A stretch of DNA of 64,000 bases, from the NCBI GenBank assembly GCA_964386915.1, contig CAYLUQ010000002.1, positions 1-64,000 of the forward strand, read 5' to 3'. Below the pieces are notes generated by a model, which saw only the letters and a program-made list of their open reading frames with translations, was not told the origin of the DNA and searched no databases. This DNA is from JADHMP01 sp964386915 (GTDB taxonomy: Bacteria; Bacteroidota; Bacteroidia; Flavobacteriales; Flavobacteriaceae). A program made the position numbers and the translations under genes. Shown here in pieces: positions 34,069 to 41,833 of the stretch; position 1 is the stretch's first letter, and the number at the start of each line of letters is the position of its first letter.

Positions 34069-34625
34069 GGTAATTTGCCGAGCTGCTCCTTTATTTTGGC
34101 AATGGTTTCTTGATTATTCACTCCCAAACCTTCTTGTTGATGCACCAATACACCTTCAGGATTAAAAACGCTTATGATATTAGAGTGACTAAAGTCTAGA
34201 GGGGTAATTTTTTTGTATTTCACAGCCAATACAGCTGCAAATTCTCGGGTATTGGATTCACTTCCTCTTAAGAACAACCAAGGATCATGATCCATCTTGT
34301 TTGCTATTGCAAAGGCTTTTAAGTGTTCGGGTGTATCGGTGGTGGGATCAATACTCACGAAGACCATTTTAAGGTTTTTTTTGACTTTGGGGTCTATTTG
34401 ACTTTCAATGTTTTGCATATCAGCCACTAATCTAGGGCAAGCTGCTTTGCAACTGGTATCAAAACAAAATCTATATTCTTTGTTATTAATTTCTACGGGA
34501 ATAATTATCTTTTGATTTATATACTCGTAGGGAATTTCAACCAAAAAGGAATCGGTGTCTCCGTTTTTAATTGGATTAGAGCAGTTTAAACAGATCAATG
34601 CAAGTAGTGGTAAGATTTTTTTCAT
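34065..34625 (-). CDS. SCO1/SenC-like lipoprotein with atypical N-terminal part
   Basis: 186 residues. A lipoprotein signal ends at C15 ('LICLNC'). From C59 onward the sequence is SCO1/SenC: the copper motif CxxxCP at C59/C63, 'VFVSIDPTTDTPEHLKAF' and the conserved copper-ligand-type histidine at H147. SCO proteins deliver copper to cytochrome oxidase or act as thiol redox proteins. The preceding stretch (residues about 29-58, ending 'FCFDTS') does not look like the usual SCO beta-hairpin; it resembles the start of a retropepsin-like aspartyl protease ('IIIPVEINNKEYRF' then 'FDTS'). This could be a natural chimera. No frameshift is visible. Confidence 0.75.
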   Translation of the reverse strand: MKKILPLLALICLNCSNPIKNGDTDSFLVEIPYEYINQKIIIPVEINNKEYRFCFDTSCKAACPRLVADMQNIESQIDPKVKKNLKMVFVSIDPTTDTPEHLKAFAIANKMDHDPWLFLRGSESNTREFAAVLAVKYKKITPLDFSHSNIISVFNPEGVLVHQQEGLGVNNQETIAKIKEQLGKLP

Positions 34626-34648
34626 GGGCTGATATTTTGTTTAGAATT

Positions 34649-34678
34649 TGTGGTTTTACATTAAGGTAAATAACCACA
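34649..34678. repeat. Imperfect inverted repeat between the SCO-like gene and rpmB
   Basis: TGTGGTTTTAC and GTAAATAACCACA pair over ten or eleven bases with a two-base bulge. It lies in the 145-base divergent gap, in the leader side of the SCO-like gene. It could be a regulator site or a hairpin; there is no T run to make it a terminator. Confidence 0.45.
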
Positions 34679-34740
34679 TTTCGGCACAAGGTTGAAACAT
34701 AAATTTACTAAAAGATTCTTTGTTTGTCCCATAAAAAGAT

Positions 34741-34748
34741 TAAATTTG
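34741..34748 (+). promoter_or_regulatory. Bacteroidota promoter of rpmB-rpmG
   Basis: TAAATTTG is an exact -7 match and a TTTG at 34719-34722 sits 18 bases upstream, near the expected -33 spacing. This is the best two-part Bacteroidota promoter in the window. The leader to the rpmB ATG is about 20 bases. Confidence 0.7.
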
Positions 34749-34770
34749 CAGCCACATAAAATTAAAGAAC

Positions 34771-35010
34771 ATGTCTAAAGTGTGTGAAATTAGTGGTAAG
34801 AAAGTAATGTTTGGCAACAATGTGTCGCATGCCTTGAACCGCACTCGCCGTCGTTTTGATGCCAATATCATCAGAAAACGCTTTTTCTTGCCCGAAGAAA
34901 ACAAATGGATAACGTTAAATATATCCGCAGCAACATTAAAGACAATTAATAAAAAAGGCATTACTGCCGTTTTAAAAGACGCCCGTCAAAAGGGCACCTA
35001 TAAAGGCTAA
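34771..35010 (+). CDS. rpmB: 50S ribosomal protein L28
   Basis: 79 residues, full length. 'CEISGKKVMFGNNVSHA' and 'RRRFDANIIRKRF' match L28. This copy has 'C-x-x-S' at the N-terminus without a complete zinc ribbon. rpmG follows after three bases, then a DUF4295 gene, an arrangement conserved in Bacteroidota. Confidence 0.97.
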   Translation: MSKVCEISGKKVMFGNNVSHALNRTRRRFDANIIRKRFFLPEENKWITLNISAATLKTINKKGITAVLKDARQKGTYKG

Positions 35011-35013
35011 GTC

Positions 35014-35196
35014 ATGGCAAAAAAAGGAAACCGCGTGCAAGTTATTTTAGAGTGCACTGAACACAAAGGTTCAGGAATGCCTGGAACATCACGTTACATT
35101 ACAACCAAAAATAAAAAGAACACTCCCGAGCGATTGGAGGTTAAAAAGTTCAACCCCATTTTGAAAAAAATGACGGTACACAAAGAAATTAAATAA
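35014..35196 (+). CDS. rpmG: 50S ribosomal protein L33 (zinc-free form)
   Basis: 60 residues. 'KGNRVQVILECTEHKGSG' and 'YITTKNKKNTPERLEVKKF' are L33. Only one cysteine (C13) remains, so it is the zinc-independent C- type. Such L33 forms are normal in Bacteroidota. Confidence 0.96.
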   Translation: MAKKGNRVQVILECTEHKGSGMPGTSRYITTKNKKNTPERLEVKKFNPILKKMTVHKEIK

Positions 35197-35198
35197 TC

Positions 35199-35351
35199 AT
35201 GGCAAAAAAATCAGTAGCTACCCTTCAAACAGGGTCCAAGAAATTGACCAAAGCAATTAAAATGGTAAAAAAAGGAGATAATCAATCTTACAGCTTTGTA
35301 GAAACTATTGTTTCGCCAGACCTGGCTAATGAGTGGTTGGCCAAGCAATAA
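35199..35351 (+). CDS. DUF4295 protein, Bacteroidota-specific ribosome-associated candidate
   Basis: A 50-residue basic protein, 'MAKKSVATLQTGSKKL' to 'DLANEWLAKQ', beginning two bases after rpmG. I recognise it as DUF4295, which follows rpmG in most Bacteroidota. From memory, a small extra ribosomal protein (bL38) was described from a flavobacterial ribosome structure and I believe it is this family, but I cannot check that here. Charge, size and position all fit a ribosomal protein. A terminator follows 23 bases downstream. Confidence 0.88.
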   Translation: MAKKSVATLQTGSKKLTKAIKMVKKGDNQSYSFVETIVSPDLANEWLAKQ

Positions 35352-35374
35352 ATTTTGTAAAAAATAAAGATTTT

Positions 35375-35402
35375 AAAGCTACTGTTAGAGTAGCTTTTTT
35401 TA
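35375..35402 (+). terminator. Rho-independent terminator after DUF4295
   Basis: AAAGCTACT and AGTAGCTTT pair over nine bases around loop GTTAG, followed by a long T run. It lies between the ribosomal genes and ftsY, 12 bases before the ftsY ATG, so ftsY needs its own promoter or read-through. Confidence 0.92.
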
Positions 35403-35414
35403 TTTTAGAACAAC

Positions 35415-36359
35415 ATGGGCATTTTAAAGAAATTTTTTGGTAAAAAAGAGCAGGCACAACTCGATGCCGGATTGGCGCAAACCAAAAATGCTTTCTTTTC
35501 TCGTTTGGGTACCGCTTTGGTAGGAAAATCTTCGGTGGATGATGCCGTTTTAGATGAGTTAGAAGCGGTTTTGATTCAATCTGATGTGGGGGTAGCCACC
35601 ACCTTAAAGGTTATTGAAGCCCTAGAAGCTCGTGTTGCCAAAGAAAAATATTTAGGAACCAAGGCGCTTGTCTCCATACTCAATGAAGAATTAATCCGAA
35701 TTCTATCAGTAGGAGAAAAGGAAGAAGAATCTCCTTCTAGCCCGCATGTAATTATGGTAGTGGGAGTAAATGGTGTTGGCAAAACCACAACTATTGGAAA
35801 ATTAGCACACCGCTTTAAGCAGTCGGGCAAAAAAGTGCTTTTGGGGGCAGCAGACACGTTTAGAGCGGGTGCCATAGATCAACTGCAAATTTGGGCCGAT
35901 CGAGTAGAAGTACCCCTTGTGCGTCAAGAAATGGGAAGTGATCCTGCTGCTGTGGCATTTGACACCCTTCAATCTGCTGTAGCCCAACAAGCCGATGTAG
36001 TCTTAATTGATACCGCTGGTCGTCTTCACAATAAAATAAATTTGATGAATGAATTGGCCAAAGTAAAGCGTGTGATGGAAAAAGTTATTCCCGAAGCTCC
36101 TCATGAGGTTTTATTGGTTTTAGATGGTTCGACTGGCCAAAATGCTTTTGAACAAGCTAAACAATTTACAGCAGCTACAGCCGTCAGCGCCTTAGCCATA
36201 ACCAAATTAGATGGCACCGCAAAAGGAGGAGTTGTGTTAGGAATAGCAGACCAATTTCAAATTCCCATTCAGTATATTGGCGTTGGAGAAGGCCTAGACG
36301 ATTTACAAGTTTTTGATCCAGCTCTGTTTGTTCAAACTTTATTTAGTGATGCCGAATGA
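35415..36359 (+). CDS. ftsY: Signal recognition particle receptor FtsY
   Basis: 314 residues, without the long acidic A domain of E. coli FtsY. NG GTPase domain: 'GVNGVGKTTTIGKLA' (P-loop), 'DTAGRLHNK', 'TKLDGTAKGG' and the C-terminal 'GVGEGLDDLQVFDP'. It docks ribosome-nascent-chain complexes to the Sec translocon. It overlaps the hydrolase gene by four bases (ATGA). Confidence 0.97.
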   Translation: MGILKKFFGKKEQAQLDAGLAQTKNAFFSRLGTALVGKSSVDDAVLDELEAVLIQSDVGVATTLKVIEALEARVAKEKYLGTKALVSILNEELIRILSVGEKEEESPSSPHVIMVVGVNGVGKTTTIGKLAHRFKQSGKKVLLGAADTFRAGAIDQLQIWADRVEVPLVRQEMGSDPAAVAFDTLQSAVAQQADVVLIDTAGRLHNKINLMNELAKVKRVMEKVIPEAPHEVLLVLDGSTGQNAFEQAKQFTAATAVSALAITKLDGTAKGGVVLGIADQFQIPIQYIGVGEGLDDLQVFDPALFVQTLFSDAE

Positions 36360-37351
36360 AAAGGTTTTTTAAAGGTTTTGCTTTTCTGATTCTTTTTTTG
36401 GGAGGGATATACCTCATTGGACCACGAGTAGAAACGCCTGTTTTAAGCCCTGAAATGCCAAAGGTGCCACAAAATTTAGAAGCTCTAGCTGCCTATGTGG
36501 AAGTCAAAGAAGCTGCAGTTGAGAATATCAAACCCAACAACCAATCAGTTTTAATTTTTCACGATAGTCTTCCCAAAAAGACAAACTATTCGGTATTATA
36601 TTATCATGGCTTTACTGCAAGTCCTATAGAAGGTGATCCGGTTCACAAAGACATTGCACAAGCCCTTGGGGCAAATTTATTTGTGCCCCGTCTTTATGGT
36701 CATGGTTTAGAGGAAGACGAGCCCATGCTTAACTTTCACAACGATCCTTATTGGGAGAGTGCCAAAGAAGCCCTAGCTGTTGCAAAGGCTCTTGGCGAGC
36801 AAGTAATAGTGTTGGCTACCTCACACGGGGCAACGCTGGCTTTGTCTTTAGGGCAAGACCCGCAAGTGGCAGCTGTAGCGGTTTATTCGCCCAATATTCG
36901 ATTGGCAGATCCTGCCGCTGTAGTATTATCTAAACCTTGGGGCCTACAATTGGCTCGCTTAGTAAAAGGGGGTAATTATCACGAAATGGATCGACTCACC
37001 GAAGCGAAAAAAAAGTATTGGACCTACATTACGCGCTTAGAATCTGGTGCCCATTTGCAAAAGTTTTTGGAAATGAAAATGAAGCCTGAAACCTTCCAAA
37101 ATTTTACAAAACCACTGTTTTTAGGTTATTACTATAAGGATGAAACCCATAAAGATGAGGTTGTTTCTATTCCGGCACTTTTAGATATGTATGATCAATT
37201 GGGAACCCCAGATTCCTTAAAACAAAAAGTGGTTTTTCCAGAAGCGGGTGAACATGTAATGACCTCTTATCTTTCTACAACACAATATGACAAGGTTACC
37301 CAAGAAACACTGGGATTTTTAAATCGTATTTTGCAACTCGATGAAAACTAA
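36356..37351 (+). CDS. Membrane-anchored alpha/beta hydrolase
   Basis: 331 residues. An uncleaved N-terminal membrane helix (about residues 5-22) places the domain in the periplasm or at the outer face of the membrane. The alpha/beta-hydrolase fold is shown by 'YYHGFTASP' (oxyanion region) and the nucleophile elbow 'ATSHGA', where S156 is the nucleophile and Ala replaces the first Gly of GxSxG. H254-region 'GEHVMTSYL' near the end fits the catalytic His. The substrate is unknown; an ester or lipid is likely. Overlaps ftsY by four bases and the amidase by eleven. Confidence 0.83.
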   Translation: MKRFFKGFAFLILFLGGIYLIGPRVETPVLSPEMPKVPQNLEALAAYVEVKEAAVENIKPNNQSVLIFHDSLPKKTNYSVLYYHGFTASPIEGDPVHKDIAQALGANLFVPRLYGHGLEEDEPMLNFHNDPYWESAKEALAVAKALGEQVIVLATSHGATLALSLGQDPQVAAVAVYSPNIRLADPAAVVLSKPWGLQLARLVKGGNYHEMDRLTEAKKKYWTYITRLESGAHLQKFLEMKMKPETFQNFTKPLFLGYYYKDETHKDEVVSIPALLDMYDQLGTPDSLKQKVVFPEAGEHVMTSYLSTTQYDKVTQETLGFLNRILQLDEN

Positions 37352-38984
37352 AGTACTACTTGCAATCATAACGTCTTTTATCCTTTGGCAATGCTCCAAC
37401 ACGAAGAGTTTACCAAAATGGGAACCCTATGACGAGTCTCAAGAACTAGCCGCTAATGCCAATCATGAAAACCCTCGTTTGCGTTTCAAACGCCTACAAT
37501 CTCAGCATACCAATAAAAACGACTGGTTTGTACCTTTTGAACAAGAATTGGCTTCCTTTCAATTGCGTTATGAAGCGTTAAAACCTTATATCTTAGAACA
37601 GTCCATCCCCTCTCTTCAAGCTGCAGTGGCGGCAGGTACTTTTTCCTATGAAGAATTAACCTTATTCTATCTTTATAGAATTTATCACTATGAAACAGAC
37701 CCCAAGCGCTATTTAAATGCCCTAATTAATTTAAATCCTAATGTGCTTGATGAGGCTAGAGAAAAAGATAAACATCCTGAACTTGCAGGGGAGTTTCCTC
37801 TTTATGGGATGCCCCTATTAGTAAAAGACAATATCAATACTTTTGGGATACCCACCACGGCTGGAGCTGCTGCTTTTCAAAACAATCTACCCCAAAAAGA
37901 GGCCTTCATTGTGCAACAATTGAAAGCACAAGGGGCCTTAATTTTAGGGAAGCTCAATTTGAGCGAATGGGCCTATTATTTTTGTGCAGGTTGTCCCTTA
38001 GGCTACAGTGCCTTAGGCGGACAAACACTAAATCCCTATGGAAGAAAAATTTTCGAATCGGGAGGTTCAAGCTCGGGGAGTGGGGTAGCAGCAGCAGCCA
38101 ATTATGCTGTGGCCACAATAGGAACAGAAACCTCGGGATCCATATTATCTCCTGCAGCCAAAAATGCTTTGGTAGGCCTCAAACCCACTATTGGTGCTGT
38201 GAGTCGTTCGGGAATTATTCCCATTTCTTCCACCTTTGATACAGCTGGACCCATGACCAAGTGGGTGATAGACAATCTACTCTTATATAATGCACTAATT
38301 GGTTATGATGCGTCAGACCCCTACAGCTATGCTGCACAACCCCTAGAGGTAGCCACTCTTGATGCGGCAAGTTTAAAAGGAAAACGTTTTGGGGTAGTAG
38401 ATACTGATGCATCAGACACCCTTTTGCAGCGCGCTGTTCAAGAAATTAAAAATGCTGGTGCACACGTAGTTGAGGTTAGTTTACCTAAACTTGACATTGC
38501 AACCTTTTTGAAAATTTTAGATACCGATATGAAGGTAGATTTACCAAACTATATCAGCCGATACGGGAATCCTTCACTTAAGGTTAAAAATATCGCTGAT
38601 ATTATTGCCTTTAATAATCAAGACACCACCAAACACGCTCCCTACGGACAAGCCCTTTTTGAAAACATAGCACAAGACACCACAGACTACAATGCTTTTC
38701 AAATACAGAAAAAAGTATTTATGAATGAGCTTACTCAAGCTATGGAGGATCTTTTAGAAGCAGATCAGTTAGACGCCCTACTCACCTTAGATTATTTTAC
38801 CTCCAGTCATTTGGCTACTGCTCATTATAGTGCCATTGGGGTGCCTATTGGTTATTACGCCGATGGGAAACCACAAAATATGAGCATTATTGCCCGTGGC
38901 AAACAGGAACAATTGTTGATTGAAATTGCGGCTGCTTTTGAAAAAATAGTGCGCCATAGAAAACCACCTGAACTCTATCCCTAA
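37341..38984 (+). CDS. Amidase-signature family lipoprotein
   Basis: 547 residues. A lipoprotein signal ends at C18 ('LWQCS'). Amidase-signature catalytic residues: K162 in 'LVKDNI', the cis-Ser in 'GGSSSGSG' (about S243/S244) and nucleophile S267 in 'TETSGSI'. Such enzymes cleave amide bonds in small or peptide substrates; the periplasmic place may suggest a peptide or cell-wall target, but this is inference. The gene overlaps the hydrolase by eleven bases and ends one base before rimO. Confidence 0.9.
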   Translation: MKTKVLLAIITSFILWQCSNTKSLPKWEPYDESQELAANANHENPRLRFKRLQSQHTNKNDWFVPFEQELASFQLRYEALKPYILEQSIPSLQAAVAAGTFSYEELTLFYLYRIYHYETDPKRYLNALINLNPNVLDEAREKDKHPELAGEFPLYGMPLLVKDNINTFGIPTTAGAAAFQNNLPQKEAFIVQQLKAQGALILGKLNLSEWAYYFCAGCPLGYSALGGQTLNPYGRKIFESGGSSSGSGVAAAANYAVATIGTETSGSILSPAAKNALVGLKPTIGAVSRSGIIPISSTFDTAGPMTKWVIDNLLLYNALIGYDASDPYSYAAQPLEVATLDAASLKGKRFGVVDTDASDTLLQRAVQEIKNAGAHVVEVSLPKLDIATFLKILDTDMKVDLPNYISRYGNPSLKVKNIADIIAFNNQDTTKHAPYGQALFENIAQDTTDYNAFQIQKKVFMNELTQAMEDLLEADQLDALLTLDYFTSSHLATAHYSAIGVPIGYYADGKPQNMSIIARGKQEQLLIEIAAAFEKIVRHRKPPELYP

Positions 38985-38985
38985 G

Positions 38986-40287
38986 ATGCGAACCAAAAGC
39001 TCAAAAAAAAATCAGATCAATGTCATAACCTTAGGCTGTTCCAAAAACATTTATGACTCAGAGGTGCTTATGGGGCAATTGCAAGCCAATAACAAAGCAG
39101 TGAATCATGAGGGAGAGGGCAATATAGTGGTCATCAACACTTGTGGGTTTATTGACAACGCCAAAGAAGAATCAGTCAATACTATTTTAGAGCAAATTGA
39201 ACGCAAAAAGACTGGTGCGGTTGACCAGGTTTATGTGATGGGGTGTTTGAGTGAACGCTACAAACCCGATTTAGAAAAAGAAATTCCCGATGTGGATCAG
39301 TATTTTGGCACCACCGAATTACCCAATTTATTAAAAGTCCTAGGGGCTGATTATAAACACGAATTAATCGGAGAGCGATTGCTCACCACCCCCAAGCATT
39401 TTGCTTATCTTAAAATATCAGAGGGTTGTGATCGGCCTTGTTCTTTTTGCTCTATACCGCTAATGCGTGGAAAGCATCAATCTCGTTCTATAGAAGAATT
39501 GGTGCAACAAGCACAGTCTTTAGCGAGCAAGGGTGTTCAAGAATTGATTTTAATCGGTCAAGACACCACCTTCTATGGATTGGATTTATACCAAGAACGA
39601 AAATTAGCCGCTTTGCTAGAGGCTTTGGCACAAGTTGAGGGCATTGAATGGATTCGATTGCATTATGCTTTTCCTACCGGTTTTCCAAAAGACGTTTTGA
39701 AGGTCATGCAAGAGCAGCCTAAAATTTGTAAATATCTAGACATTCCGCTGCAACACATTTCAGATCCCATTTTAAAATCGATGCGACGGGGCACCACCAA
39801 AGCCAAAACAACTGCTCTTTTAGAAGAAATGCGTGCCACTATTCCCGGAATTGCGCTGCGAACAACCCTTATAGTGGGGTATCCTGGCGAAACCGAGGAA
39901 GACTTTAATACCCTAAAGCAATGGGTTGCCGAAATGCGCTTTGACCGATTGGGTTGTTTTGCCTACAGTCATGAAGAAAATACCCACGCCTATCAGCTTG
40001 AAGATACCGTTCCTGAGTCAGTTAAGCAAGAACGTCTCAATGCCATTATGGAACTACAAGCTCAAATTTCATGGGAAGAAAATCAAAAATTAGTAGGACA
40101 AACCTTTCGCTGTCTGATTGATCGAAAGGAAGGCAATTATTTTATTGGGCGCACCTATAAAGACTCTCCCGATGTTGATAATGAGGTATTGATAGATGCC
40201 AAACAATTTTATGTGAAACAAGGTAGTTTTGTGTCGGTAAAAATTATTTCTGCCACAGATTTTGATCTACTAGGAGAGCCTGTTTGA
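38986..40287 (+). CDS. rimO: Ribosomal protein S12 methylthiotransferase RimO
   Basis: 433 residues. The N-terminal UPF0004 cysteines are C18, C53 and C87, and the radical-SAM cluster is C148/C152/C155 in 'CDRPCSFC'. 'LQHISDPILKSMRR' and the TRAM domain at the C-terminus follow. It adds a methylthio group to an aspartate of ribosomal protein S12. The stop directly abuts the stop of the convergent LVIVD gene. Confidence 0.96.
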   Translation: MRTKSSKKNQINVITLGCSKNIYDSEVLMGQLQANNKAVNHEGEGNIVVINTCGFIDNAKEESVNTILEQIERKKTGAVDQVYVMGCLSERYKPDLEKEIPDVDQYFGTTELPNLLKVLGADYKHELIGERLLTTPKHFAYLKISEGCDRPCSFCSIPLMRGKHQSRSIEELVQQAQSLASKGVQELILIGQDTTFYGLDLYQERKLAALLEALAQVEGIEWIRLHYAFPTGFPKDVLKVMQEQPKICKYLDIPLQHISDPILKSMRRGTTKAKTTALLEEMRATIPGIALRTTLIVGYPGETEEDFNTLKQWVAEMRFDRLGCFAYSHEENTHAYQLEDTVPESVKQERLNAIMELQAQISWEENQKLVGQTFRCLIDRKEGNYFIGRTYKDSPDVDNEVLIDAKQFYVKQGSFVSVKIISATDFDLLGEPV

Positions 40288-41625
40288 TTACTTTTCAGTG
40301 ACCAGTTCTGATTCATTAATCAATTTCATTTTTGGGAGTTCACTAATATCATATTGATAAAGTTTTTCTTCCCCCACCACTAGAGCGTTAGGATAATCTA
40401 CAATCACATCATAGGCAAATTCAATGGGGTAGGTTTCCGCTACTTTTGGTTTACTTCTATCAGTAACATCAACAACTTTTATACCGGCAGTGCCGTCACA
40501 AACAATAACATGGTTTTCATAAATAGCCAAACCATGAGGATTGAACATGAGGTGTGTAGCGATCACTTCCAATTTTTTAGGATCTTGAATGTTGATGATC
40601 TGCAATTCGTTTCGATCGGTAAAACAAAAGGTTCCCCCACGAAGTGTTACATAGGCATAATTTAAATCGGCTACCACGGGGTCGCAACTTCTAAAATGAT
40701 CTATTTTATTTAGAAAATTTGGATTTCCAGGCTCCGAGACATCATACATCAACATGCCCGAAACAGAACCCACAAAAAGGAGGTCGTTGAGTTTGAAGAG
40801 GGTTTCTGCAAAGGTGTCAGTTCCCAATTTTCCCCAGCGATTAGGTTTTTCGGTTTGGCTAATTTCAAAGAGCAATAAATCATTTTGATTAATGGCATAT
40901 AAAAAATTATCAACGGGAAGAAAGCGGGTCATAGAACCGGCATTACTCACAAGATTTTGAGCCTCACCCTCTAAGGTTTGAGCAGCTTCACTCGTAGCGA
41001 GCACATCTGTGTAGTAGAAAATGTTCACCTTACTTTCTTCCACTTGACGAACTTCATATTCCCATCCCACAACAATTCCCTTTGTGTGATCAACCGGATC
41101 ATGATCAACATAATTATAGTTTTCAACTTCTGCTATGGGTTCAAAATTCCACCAAGGGTCATAGGTAAATACCTCTTCAACGGTAAAATCTTCTATCAAG
41201 GTGGGGTTTTCCATATCACTTACATCCAAAACTACCAAGGCAGAAAACATATCTGCATAGAGGCGGTCGTCCACTATGGCCATATCAATATTGCCCTTAA
41301 GTTCCAAAAAGGCAACGTTTTCGGGAGCTTCTGGATTGCTGTTGTCTAAAATATGAATGCCTTCAAGAGGTTTGTTGATCAATACGTAGTTCTTGTAGGT
41401 GATCACCTTACCGGCTTTAGAATAGGGAATGGGGGCAATGACTGTTGTTTTTAAAACATCTTGATTGGGTTTGGCATAAACGGGGGTATAATAGGCAACC
41501 TCAACCAGTTTTCTGTTTTGATCGTTGTTGTCTAATTTTTCTTCCTTTTCAAAATTTTCAAAGGTTACCGTACAACCGTAAAAGAGACCAAGGAGGGAAA
41601 GAACAAAGAGCAGACGAAAATTCAT
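40288..41625 (-). CDS. LVIVD-repeat lipoprotein
   Basis: 445 residues. A lipoprotein signal ends at C18 ('LFYGCT'). The rest is a beta-propeller-like array of repeats with the core 'LVVLDVSDMENP', 'LMYDVSEPGNP', 'LQIINIQDP', 'IKVVDVTDRSKP', which match LVIVD repeats. It should sit on the outer membrane or periplasmic face. The function is unknown. The leader gap to bshC (208 bases) contains a small TTTGTTT/AAACAAA inverted repeat and no other gene. Confidence 0.87.
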   Translation of the reverse strand: MNFRLLFVLSLLGLFYGCTVTFENFEKEEKLDNNDQNRKLVEVAYYTPVYAKPNQDVLKTTVIAPIPYSKAGKVITYKNYVLINKPLEGIHILDNSNPEAPENVAFLELKGNIDMAIVDDRLYADMFSALVVLDVSDMENPTLIEDFTVEEVFTYDPWWNFEPIAEVENYNYVDHDPVDHTKGIVVGWEYEVRQVEESKVNIFYYTDVLATSEAAQTLEGEAQNLVSNAGSMTRFLPVDNFLYAINQNDLLLFEISQTEKPNRWGKLGTDTFAETLFKLNDLLFVGSVSGMLMYDVSEPGNPNFLNKIDHFRSCDPVVADLNYAYVTLRGGTFCFTDRNELQIINIQDPKKLEVIATHLMFNPHGLAIYENHVIVCDGTAGIKVVDVTDRSKPKVAETYPIEFAYDVIVDYPNALVVGEEKLYQYDISELPKMKLINESELVTEK

Positions 41626-41833
41626 AGGTAAGTTATTTTTGTTTCATAAAACAAATTTTGTGCCATACCACTTTAGAGCAGCATAAAAACAATACCAAAA
41701 ATTAGCGTGTCACATTTTATAACTAAAATCTAAGAGCGACTTCTGGTTCAAAAAATAGAGCAGGAGAGAAAACTGCTAAACCGTTCCATATATCTACTTC
41801 TAAAAAAACAAATATCTTTACACAAAATAAGCT

